DNA of 9,968 nucleotides. Source: JAUREX01 sp044356825. Lineage in GTDB: Bacteria > Pseudomonadota > Alphaproteobacteria > Rhodobacterales > Rhodobacteraceae. The stretch is taken from positions 1-9,968 of the forward strand of contig JBIKVM010000107.1 in assembly GCA_044356825.1 (NCBI GenBank), read 5' to 3'. Numbering within the stretch: the first letter of the stretch is position 1; the number at the start of each line of letters is the position of its first letter. A program made the translations under genes and the position numbers. The notes under the pieces are model-generated. The model was not told the origin of the DNA, made no database searches, and saw nothing but the letters and a program-made list of their open reading frames with translations. Below are positions 1 through 5,355 of this stretch, piece by piece.

Positions 1-81
1 TTCCTGCTCGGCGCAACCGGCCAGAACGACCAGTGCCATTGCGGCGCAGGCAGCCAGACGCGCGGACATGCTCGCGGCCAT
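1..81 (-). CDS. bamB: BamB-like outer-membrane assembly lipoprotein, N-terminal fragment
   Basis: Only the first 27 codons are in the window; the gene continues beyond the left edge. The visible residues form a lipoprotein signal peptide: a basic n-region (Arg8), a hydrophobic stretch, and the lipobox LAGC with Cys23 as the predicted lipidated residue. Residue +2 is Ala, so retention in the inner membrane by an Asp+2 rule is not expected. The ATG at 81 shares one base with the TGA of the upstream gene (TGATG), and a G-rich stretch (GAGGGGGG) precedes it, so translational coupling is likely. A second in-frame ATG at 69 would give a shorter but still valid signal peptide. The BamB call is an inference: no beta-propeller sequence is visible. 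It rests on the YfgM-like neighbour, because yfgM-bamB-der is a conserved order in proteobacteria. In the family, BamB is a PQQ-like beta-propeller subunit of the BAM complex. Confidence 0.65.
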   Translation of the reverse strand, partial: MAASMSARLAACAAMALVVLAGCAEQE

Positions 82-740
82 CAGCCCCCCTCGCCGCCCG
101 CGGGGGCGAGGGCCTCGATCAGGCGCGCCAGACGCCGGCGCTGGCCTTCGGGTGTCTCTGCATCGTCGGAAAGCGTCCTGAGGCGCGCGAGCGCACCGGC
201 CTGGTCCCCGCGTTCGAGAGCGATAAGCGCCAGATGCTCTTCGGCGAGCGTGCGGTAGGGACGGCCGGGAACCGCGAGCGGTTCGAGTGCCGCCTCGCGC
301 GCTGCCGCGTCGAGCGATCCGTCCACGCCTGCGATCAGCGCACGGCGCAGCGCAGCCAGATCGCTCCAGACCGGATCAAGCGTCGGGTCGGACGCTGCGG
401 CTGCGAGGGCCGCAAGGATCGCATCGCGCCGCGCGGGATCTGCTGTCGCCGCGGCATCCGTGGTGGCGAGCAGGGCCGCAAGCGCCTGCTGCGCCGGAGT
501 CGTGCCGAGCCCGATGAAGGCTGATCCATCCGCCGCTTCGGCCGCGGAATAGAGTGCGTCCCCGAACGCCTCTGCTGCGGCCGCGTCGCGCGCCCTGTCA
601 TATTCGCGCCAGGAGGCGCCCCCGACGATGAGCACGACGGCGAGCACGCCGATCCAGCCGAAGCGTCGAAGGATCCGCAGCGCACGATCGCGCCGCAGTT
701 CCTCGGATACCTCGTCGATGAAACTGTCGGGATTCGACAC
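81..740 (-). CDS. YfgM-like membrane-anchored tetratricopeptide-like protein
   Basis: This is a 219-residue protein with a cytoplasmic N-terminus of about 27 residues carrying the pattern FIDEVSEELRRDRA. One transmembrane helix follows (about residues 28-45), then an Ala-rich helical periplasmic domain (TPR_21/YfgM type). The C-terminal part (about 160-212), with YRTLAEEHLALIALERGD and a following leucine/arginine-rich helix, is typical of alphaproteobacterial members. In E. coli, YfgM associates with SecYEG and periplasmic chaperones. A similar role in handing over exported proteins is inferred here, supported by the BamB-like lipoprotein gene that overlaps its stop. The start is GTG at 740: a strong GGAGGT site lies four bases upstream, and no better start is in frame. 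It is preceded by a 92-base gap from the histidine kinase gene, so it may have its own weak promoter as well as read-through from upstream. Confidence 0.82.
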   Translation of the reverse strand: MSNPDSFIDEVSEELRRDRALRILRRFGWIGVLAVVLIVGGASWREYDRARDAAAAEAFGDALYSAAEAADGSAFIGLGTTPAQQALAALLATTDAAATADPARRDAILAALAAAASDPTLDPVWSDLAALRRALIAGVDGSLDAAAREAALEPLAVPGRPYRTLAEEHLALIALERGDQAGALARLRTLSDDAETPEGQRRRLARLIEALAPAGGEGG

Positions 741-744
741 TCGG

Positions 745-750
745 ACCTCC
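745..750 (-). promoter_or_regulatory. Ribosome binding site fixing the GTG start of the yfgM-like gene
   Basis: Read on the minus strand the bases are GGAGGT, followed by CCGA and then GTG at 740. This is the strongest Shine-Dalgarno match in the left block, and it decides in favour of the non-ATG start codon. Confidence 0.75.
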
Positions 751-783
751 GCCAGCGGCCGCGCCGCCCTGCAATCCGGGTCA

Positions 784-813
784 TTCCTACACGCAAGCCG
801 GCGGAGTTGCCAA
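784..813 (-). promoter_or_regulatory. Weak candidate promoter for the yfgM-like/bamB pair
   Basis: On the minus strand a TTGGCA box (808-813) is followed after 18 bases by TAGGAA (784-789). The -35 box matches the sigma70 consensus at five of six positions but the -10 box at only three. It sits in the 92-base gap downstream of the histidine kinase gene, about 40 bases before the GTG start. I regard it as possible rather than likely; read-through from the upstream genes is the alternative. Confidence 0.3.
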
Positions 814-832
814 CCCCCGCCGCCATGCCGTG

Positions 833-1864
833 TTAACGGCCGGGGAGGACCGGCAGCAGCACCTCGAAGCGGCTGCCCTCGCCCGGGGTGCTGTCGATCC
901 GCAACCGGCCGCGGTGGCGGTTCACGATGTGCTTGACGATCGCAAGCCCGAGGCCGGTTCCTCCCTTCTCGCGCGAGCGGTGGCTGTCCACCCGGTAGAA
1001 GCGTTCGGTCAGGCGCGGCAGGTGGATGGGGTCGATGCCTTCGCCGTGGTCGATGACGGCGACGCTGACGGCGGGGCCACGCAGCGGGATGGAATGTGCC
1101 TCGTGGCGCAACTCGACCCGGACCTCGCCGCCCGAACCGCCGTACTTCACCGCGTTCTCGATAAGGTTGTGCAGCACCTGCGTGATCTGGTCGTGATCTG
1201 CCGGGATAGACGGCAGGTCGGGCGGGCAGTCGAGCGTCACGCTCACCCGCGCCTCGGCGGCAAGCCCGCGCAGGGTGGTGACGACGCTGGCGACGAGGGG
1301 GCCGATCTCGACCGCCTCCGAGGGGCGCACGCGCTCCTCGGCCTCGACCCGGCTCAGAGAGAGCAGATCGCCGACCAGCCGGTTCATCCGCAGCGCCTCG
1401 CGCTCCATGATGTCGAGAAACCGCACCCGCGCGGCGGAATCATCGCGCGCGGGTCCCTTCAGCGTTTCGATGAATCCCAGAAGGGCGGTGAGGGGGGTGC
1501 GCAGTTCGTGGCTGACATTCGCCACGAAATCGCGCCGGATCGCCCCTGCATATTCGATGTCGCTGATGTCCTCGAAGGCAAGGCTCGCGCCCTGGCCCCC
1601 GAGCGCGGCGACGTGGACGCGGAAGATCGAATCGCGCGAGGGTCCTGTCAGCACGAGCCGCGCCTCGCCCCCCGAGCCACCGCCGATGACCCGGTCGATC
1701 AGTGCAGCGACCTCGGGCTGGCGCAGTGCCGCCATGTAGTGGCGGCCGAGCCCCGCCTGCCCGAAGAGGCCGATGGCGCCCGCGTTCATCCGCGCGATCC
1801 GCGCATCCGCGTCGATGACCACGACCGGCAGCGGCAGCCCGTTCAGCAGGGCGTCGGTGATCAT
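833..1864 (-). CDS. PhoR-like soluble sensor histidine kinase (PAS-HisKA-HATPase)
   Basis: This is a 343-residue kinase. Residues about 1-100 form a PAS-like domain (PLPVVVIDADARIARMN near the start). HisKA follows with FVANVSHELRTPL, His119 being the predicted phosphorylated residue. The HATPase_c domain shows the N box HNLIENAVKYG (232-242), G1 box DHGEGI (272-277), F box RFYRVD and G2 box GGTGLGLAIV (301-310). All catalytic boxes are intact. No transmembrane segment is visible, unlike the classical PhoR of E. coli, so it should be cytosolic and sense an internal signal or a partner protein. The ATG at 1864 was chosen because the open frame upstream of it runs into the DAHP synthase coding region and adds only a low-complexity Arg-rich stretch. 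The gene follows DAHP synthase by 28 bases, so co-transcription is likely. No response regulator or pst/pho gene is in the window, so the phosphate link is by family resemblance only. Confidence 0.85.
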   Translation of the reverse strand: MITDALLNGLPLPVVVIDADARIARMNAGAIGLFGQAGLGRHYMAALRQPEVAALIDRVIGGGSGGEARLVLTGPSRDSIFRVHVAALGGQGASLAFEDISDIEYAGAIRRDFVANVSHELRTPLTALLGFIETLKGPARDDSAARVRFLDIMEREALRMNRLVGDLLSLSRVEAEERVRPSEAVEIGPLVASVVTTLRGLAAEARVSVTLDCPPDLPSIPADHDQITQVLHNLIENAVKYGGSGGEVRVELRHEAHSIPLRGPAVSVAVIDHGEGIDPIHLPRLTERFYRVDSHRSREKGGTGLGLAIVKHIVNRHRGRLRIDSTPGEGSRFEVLLPVLPGR

Positions 1865-1892
1865 CCCTCGCCCTGCCGCATCTCCCCTGCCG

Positions 1893-3263
1893 TCAGCGCG
1901 TCGCCGCGAGCTTGCGCGCCCCGTCCGCCGACAGCGCCTCGGCAACGAGGAAGGCCAGCTCGAGCGCCTGGCTCGCGTTCAGGCGGGGGTCGCAAGCTGT
2001 GTGGTAGCGGTCCGACAGGTCCTCGTCGCTGACGGCACGCAGCCCGCCCGTGCATTCGGTGACATCCTTGCCGGTCATCTCGAAGTGGACACCACCTGGG
2101 ATCGAGCCCTCGGCGCGGTGGATCTCGAAAAACTCGCGTACCTCGCGCAGCACGCTCTCGAACGGGCGCGTCTTGTAGCCGCTCGCGGACTTGATGGTGT
2201 TGCCGTGCATCGGGTCGCACGACCAGACCACTTCGGCCCCCGCCTCGCGCACGACACGGATCAGGCGCGGCAGATGCTCGCCGACCTTGCCCGCACCGAA
2301 ACGCGCGATGAGGGTGAGCCGCCCCGGCTCGTTGGCGGGGTTCAGTCGCTCCATCAGCCGCTTGAGGTCGTCGGACGAAAGCGAGGGGCCGCACTTGAGG
2401 CCGATGGGGTTCTGCACACCCTCGCAGAAGGCGACATGCGCGCCGTCGGGCTGGCGCGTGCGGTCGCCGATCCAGATCATGTGGCCCGATCCCGCCACCG
2501 GCAGGCCGGTCGTCGAGTCGATCCGGCAGAGGGCCTCTTCATACTCGAGAAGGAGTGCCTCGTGGCTCGTGTAGAACTCGACCTGCCCGAGGCTCGGCGC
2601 GGTCTGGGCGTTCACCCCGGCCGCCGCCATGAAGTCGAGCGCGTCCGAAATCTGGGTCGAAATCGCGCGATAGCGCTCGGCCTTGTCCTGATCGGCAAAG
2701 CCCAGTGTCCAGGCGTGGACGCGGTTGATGTCGGCAAACCCGCCCGTCGAGAAGGCGCGCAGGAGGTTGAGCGTCGCGGCTGCTTGCGTGTAGGCCTGCA
2801 GCATCCGGCCCGGATCGGGAATGCGCGCCTCGGGGGTGAAGTCGAAGCCGTTGATGATGTCCCCGCGGTACGAGGGCAATTCCACCCCGCCCGCGACTTC
2901 GGTCGCCGCCGAGCGCGGCTTGGCGAACTGGCCCGCCATGCGCCCGACTTTCACCACCGGCACCTTCGCGCCCCAGGTCAGCACCACGGCCATCTGGAGC
3001 ATGACGCGGAAGGTGTCGCGGATGTTGTCGGCCGAGAATTCGGCGAAGCTCTCGGCGCAGTCGCCGCCCTGCAGCAGGAACGCCCGCCCGGACGCGACAT
3101 CGGCCAGCGCGCGCTTGAGCCGTCGCGCCTCGCCGGCAAAGACCAGGGGGGGATACTTGGCAAGCTGCGCCTCGGTCGCCGCGAGCGCTGCGGCATCGGG
3201 ATAGTCGGGCATCTGCACCCGCGGCCTGTTGCGCCAGTCCGATTTTGTCCATGCCGTCGTCAT
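1893..3263 (-). CDS. aroG: 3-deoxy-7-phosphoheptulonate synthase, class II
   Basis: This 456-residue enzyme condenses phosphoenolpyruvate with erythrose 4-phosphate to give DAHP, the first step of the shikimate pathway. It is the class II (plant/mycobacterial) type. The N-terminus WTKSDWRNRP..QMPDYPD is characteristic, as are the LLQGGDCAESF block and the KPRS loop (115-118). By comparison with the M. tuberculosis enzyme, the four metal ligands are Cys69 (GGDCAESF), His353 (DPMHGNT), Glu395 (VHFEMTG) and Asp425 (HTACDPRLN); Lys290 and Arg321 occupy PEP-binding positions. The length is near that of short class II enzymes, without the extra N-terminal regulatory extension of the mycobacterial enzyme, so feedback regulation may differ. 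The ATG at 3263 gives the conserved N-terminus, although its ribosome binding site is weak. It is the first gene of the leftward run and has a good promoter upstream. The symbol is the common one; aroF or aroH is used for some class II genes. Confidence 0.95.
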   Translation of the reverse strand: MTTAWTKSDWRNRPRVQMPDYPDAAALAATEAQLAKYPPLVFAGEARRLKRALADVASGRAFLLQGGDCAESFAEFSADNIRDTFRVMLQMAVVLTWGAKVPVVKVGRMAGQFAKPRSAATEVAGGVELPSYRGDIINGFDFTPEARIPDPGRMLQAYTQAAATLNLLRAFSTGGFADINRVHAWTLGFADQDKAERYRAISTQISDALDFMAAAGVNAQTAPSLGQVEFYTSHEALLLEYEEALCRIDSTTGLPVAGSGHMIWIGDRTRQPDGAHVAFCEGVQNPIGLKCGPSLSSDDLKRLMERLNPANEPGRLTLIARFGAGKVGEHLPRLIRVVREAGAEVVWSCDPMHGNTIKSASGYKTRPFESVLREVREFFEIHRAEGSIPGGVHFEMTGKDVTECTGGLRAVSDEDLSDRYHTACDPRLNASQALELAFLVAEALSADGARKLAATR

Positions 3264-3298
3264 CGTGCCATCCGTCCGCCAAAGTTGCGCCTGGCGCT

Positions 3299-3327
3299 TC
3301 TATAGGGTGTTCCGTTACGCCTGCCAA
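3299..3327 (-). promoter_or_regulatory. Sigma70-type promoter for the DAHP synthase gene
   Basis: On the minus strand TTGGCA (3322-3327) is followed after exactly 17 bases by TATAGA (3299-3304): five of six and four of six consensus positions. The predicted start site near 3292 leaves a leader of about 29 bases before the ATG at 3263. That is too short for a classical leader-peptide attenuator, so control is more likely at initiation or at the enzyme. Confidence 0.6.
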
Positions 3328-3351
3328 CCGCCTGCGCCCAAGCGTCACCCC

Positions 3352-3379
3352 TTGCGAACGCAATCAGAACCTGTATCGA
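3352..3379 (+). promoter_or_regulatory. Candidate promoter for the GlxA-family regulator gene
   Basis: TTGCGA (3352-3357) and TATCGA (3374-3379) are separated by 16 bases, with a predicted start about 25 bases before the ATG at 3411. The match is modest, but it is the best plus-strand candidate in the 147-base divergent region (3264-3410). That region otherwise shows no operator-like repeat to my eye. Confidence 0.35.
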
Positions 3380-3410
3380 TGCACCGGAAACGACGCTTTC
3401 GGGTCGCAAC

Positions 3411-4415
3411 ATGACTTTCTCCCAACGGCGGGTCGCTTCGCCAGGCTCCGAGGCCGCGCCGAAACGCTTCGTCTTCCTGCTGCTCGACCGCTTCACGATG
3501 CTTTCTTTCGCAGGGGCAATCGAACCTCTCCGGATCGCCAACCGCATGTCGGGGCGCACGCTCTATCAATGGTTGCTCGCGGGCGAGGGCGGCGAGAGCG
3601 TGTCGTGCTCGAACGGCGCCTCGTTCCGGCTCGATCTGGGGCTCGAGGACATCGACCGCGAGGACACGATCCTTGTCTGCGGCGGAGTCGATGTGCAGAA
3701 GGCCACCACCCGCGCGATCCTGAACTGGCTGCGCCGCGAGGCACGCCGCGGCGTCGCCGTGGGGGGGCTGTGCACAGGCTCGTACGCGCTTGCCAAGGCC
3801 GGGCTGCTCGACGGGCGCAAGGCCACGATCCATTGGGAAAACCAGGACGGCTTCTCGGAGGAGTTCGCCGAGGTCACGCTGTCGAAATCGGTTTTCGTGA
3901 TCGACGGCAATCGTCTTTCGACTGCGGGCGGAACCTCCTCGATCGACCTCATGCTCAAGCTCATCGCCAACGATCATGGCGAGGATCTGGCGAACGCCGT
4001 CGCCGACCAGCTCATCTATTCGGCGATCCGCACCGACCGCGACACGCAGCGGCTGTCGATTCCGACGCGCATCGGGGTGCGCCACCCCAAGCTCGCGCAG
4101 GTCATCCAGATGATGGAGGCCGCGATCGAAGAGCCCGTCAGCCCCTCGGATCTGGCCGAGGATGTCGGCATGTCGACCCGCCAGCTCGAGCGGCTCTTCC
4201 GCCGCTACCTCAACCGCAGCCCCAAGCGCTACTACATGGAACTGCGGCTGCAGAAGGCGCGCAACCTGCTCATGCAGACGGACATGAGCGTGATCAACGT
4301 GGCGCTTGCCTGTGGCTTCGCGAGCCCCTCGCATTTCTCCAAGTGCTATCGCGCGCAATACAACACCACCCCCTACCGCGAGCGCGGCACGCAAGGGATG
4401 CGCCTGTCGGTCTGA
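3411..4415 (+). CDS. GlxA-family transcriptional regulator (DJ-1/PfpI domain plus AraC HTH)
   Basis: This is a 334-residue regulator. Residues about 18-195 form a DJ-1/PfpI-like (class I glutamine amidotransferase-like) sensor domain. It opens with FVFLLLDRFTMLSFAGAIEPL and contains the elbow GGLCTGSYALAKAGLLDG with Cys121, followed by ATIHWEN. Residues about 225-327 form the AraC-type DNA-binding domain with two helix-turn-helices (SPSDLAEDVGMSTRQLERLFRR and VINVALACGFASPSHFSKCYR). The whole pattern is close to the GbdR subgroup, whose known members respond to glycine betaine, dimethylglycine or carnitine. That ligand is a family-based guess, since no betaine catabolic gene is in the window. 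No His follows the elbow Cys as in PfpI proteases, so peptidase activity is not expected. It is divergent from DAHP synthase and ends one base before the convergent permease gene. The ATG at 3411 is the only Met ahead of the conserved domain; its ribosome binding site is poor. Confidence 0.88.
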   Translation: MTFSQRRVASPGSEAAPKRFVFLLLDRFTMLSFAGAIEPLRIANRMSGRTLYQWLLAGEGGESVSCSNGASFRLDLGLEDIDREDTILVCGGVDVQKATTRAILNWLRREARRGVAVGGLCTGSYALAKAGLLDGRKATIHWENQDGFSEEFAEVTLSKSVFVIDGNRLSTAGGTSSIDLMLKLIANDHGEDLANAVADQLIYSAIRTDRDTQRLSIPTRIGVRHPKLAQVIQMMEAAIEEPVSPSDLAEDVGMSTRQLERLFRRYLNRSPKRYYMELRLQKARNLLMQTDMSVINVALACGFASPSHFSKCYRAQYNTTPYRERGTQGMRLSV

Positions 4416-4416
4416 T

Positions 4417-5187
4417 TCAGAACCCGAGCGCGCCGCGCAGGAGGTTGAGGCCCGTGAGGAGCAGAAGGATCAGCGTCCAGCGGCGGAAGCGCGCGGGATC
4501 GAGCCGGTCCTGCAGCCAGAAGCCCGCCCCCATGCCCGCCATCGCCGGCACGATCAGCGCGGCCGAGAGCGGTACGGTCGCTGCGTTCAGAATGCCCGAT
4601 TGCATATGCGCCGCTGTCAGGATCACCGCCCCGATCAGAAACACGACGCCCTGCACGCGCACCGTCTCCTGCTTGTCCGCCCCGATCGAGAGCAGGTAGA
4701 TCAGCACCGGCGGCCCCCAGACGCCCGAGATCCCGCCATAGAGCCCGCCCACGATGCCGAGCGCATATTCGGCGCGCCGCCGGTGCTCGAGCCTCAGCGC
4801 GAGGCTGCGGCCGGCAAGCTGGACGCCCGCGAACAGCACCACCGGCACGCCCAGAAGCCCGAGCATCAGAGCCTCGGGGATGACACGCACGAACTGGGCC
4901 GAGACGATGATGAAGATCACGATCATCCCGATCAGCCGCCGATAGGTCAGGACCGACCGCCACGCCGCCGCCGGTCCCTGCCGCAGCGCCTGCGAGACAT
5001 TCGTCACCACCGTGGGCAGAATCAGCGCCGCGAGCGCTGTTTGGGGCGGCATGAACGACCCGAAGGCCGAGATCATGATGAGCGGCATCGCAAAGCCGAT
5101 CGCGCCCTTCACGAAGCCCGCGGCAAAGGTGACCCCGAAGGCCATCGCCACCGCCCAGAGCGGCAAGCCCGCAGATATCGCCTCCAT
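4417..5187 (-). CDS. TauE/SafE-family membrane permease (sulfite/organosulfonate exporter type)
   Basis: This 256-residue integral inner-membrane protein has the two half-repeats of the TauE/SafE (DUF81) family: GFVKGAIGFAMPLIM near residues 24-38 and GGLYGGISGVWGPPVLIY near 147-164. Hydrophobic segments lie at about 10-38, 50-63, 84-100, 106-124, 142-165, 178-193, 205-225 and 237-250, consistent with seven or eight helices. Family members are proposed to export sulfite, sulfoacetate or other small organic anions, but most paralogues have no known substrate, and nothing nearby (no sulfur gene) identifies one here. The ATG at 5187 was preferred to one 26 codons upstream. It has GAGG about six bases from it, and the longer version would add an Arg-rich tail that lies in the inverted-repeat control region. 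The gene is convergent with the GlxA-family gene and divergent from mcd. Confidence 0.87.
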   Translation of the reverse strand: MEAISAGLPLWAVAMAFGVTFAAGFVKGAIGFAMPLIMISAFGSFMPPQTALAALILPTVVTNVSQALRQGPAAAWRSVLTYRRLIGMIVIFIIVSAQFVRVIPEALMLGLLGVPVVLFAGVQLAGRSLALRLEHRRRAEYALGIVGGLYGGISGVWGPPVLIYLLSIGADKQETVRVQGVVFLIGAVILTAAHMQSGILNAATVPLSAALIVPAMAGMGAGFWLQDRLDPARFRRWTLILLLLTGLNLLRGALGF

Positions 5188-5220
5188 CTCCGTCCTCGTC
5201 GTCGCGATTGGGAGGGGTCG

Positions 5221-5260
5221 TAGCGCGTTTCGGCGCCTTCTGCACCGCCAAAACGCGATA
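5221..5260. repeat. Imperfect inverted repeat in the tauE/mcd divergent region
   Basis: The left arm TAGCGCGTTTCGGCG (5221-5235) and right arm CGCCAAAACGCGATA (5246-5260) pair at 13 of 15 positions across a 10-base spacer. The core GCGTTT/AAACGC is exact. It lies 34-73 bases upstream of the permease ATG. It could be an operator for a dimeric regulator or, if transcribed, a stable leader hairpin. No T-run follows on either strand, so an intrinsic terminator is unlikely. Confidence 0.7.
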
Positions 5261-5273
5261 GTCATTTTCGTGC

Positions 5274-5301
5274 TGGAAATGCGGTGCGAACGAATTATTA
5301 T
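5274..5301 (+). promoter_or_regulatory. Candidate mcd promoter
   Basis: TGGAAA (5274-5279, four of six) and TATTAT (5296-5301, five of six) are separated by 16 bases. The -10 box lies in the most AT-rich patch of the region (5291-5302). The predicted start near 5308 gives a leader of about 48 bases to the ATG at 5356. The -10 patch reads AATAAT on the other strand, so overlapping divergent promoters are possible. Confidence 0.4.
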
Positions 5302-5319
5302 TGCGCTGCGGTTGCAAAC
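5280..5319 (+). repeat. Pair of direct repeats flanking the candidate mcd -10 box
   Basis: TGCGGTGCGAAC (5280-5291) and TGCGGTTGCAAAC (5307-5319) differ by one inserted T and one G/A change, with a start-to-start distance of 27 bases. One copy lies in the spacer of the candidate promoter and the other at its predicted start site, an arrangement that suits a regulator of mcd. The TTGCAAAC part resembles the TTTGCAAA-type half-sites reported for RamB/short-chain fatty acyl-CoA regulators; that link is from memory and is inference. Confidence 0.5.
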
Positions 5320-5341
5320 ATCCTAAGCCCGCACCGATCTT

Positions 5342-5347
5342 CAGGAG
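5342..5347 (+). promoter_or_regulatory. Ribosome binding site fixing the mcd start
   Basis: CAGGAG ends eight bases before the ATG at 5356. It favours this start over the in-frame ATG at 5284, which would add 24 residues encoded by the promoter region. Confidence 0.7.
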
Positions 5348-5355
5348 CCCGCGCC

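Noticed and set aside
1865..1945. Upstream extension of the histidine kinase to an ATG at 1945
   Set aside because: It would overlap the DAHP synthase coding end by 53 bases and adds only an Arg-rich stretch with no family similarity; the ATG at 1864 gives a normal PAS start.
830..2032. Plus-strand open frame of 400 codons opposite the histidine kinase
   Set aside because: It spans the kinase-DAHP synthase junction, has no domain pattern, and is explained by the codon bias of the real genes.
1773..3305. Long plus-strand open frame (about 510 codons) antisense to the DAHP synthase gene
   Set aside because: Its translation is Arg/His/Gly-rich with no recognisable domain; it is the usual shadow of a high-GC gene on the other strand, and the DAHP synthase carries intact catalytic residues.
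3264..3410. Leader peptide or aromatic-amino-acid attenuator ahead of DAHP synthase
   Set aside because: The predicted leader is about 29 bases and contains no start codon with Trp, Phe or Tyr codons and no terminator hairpin.
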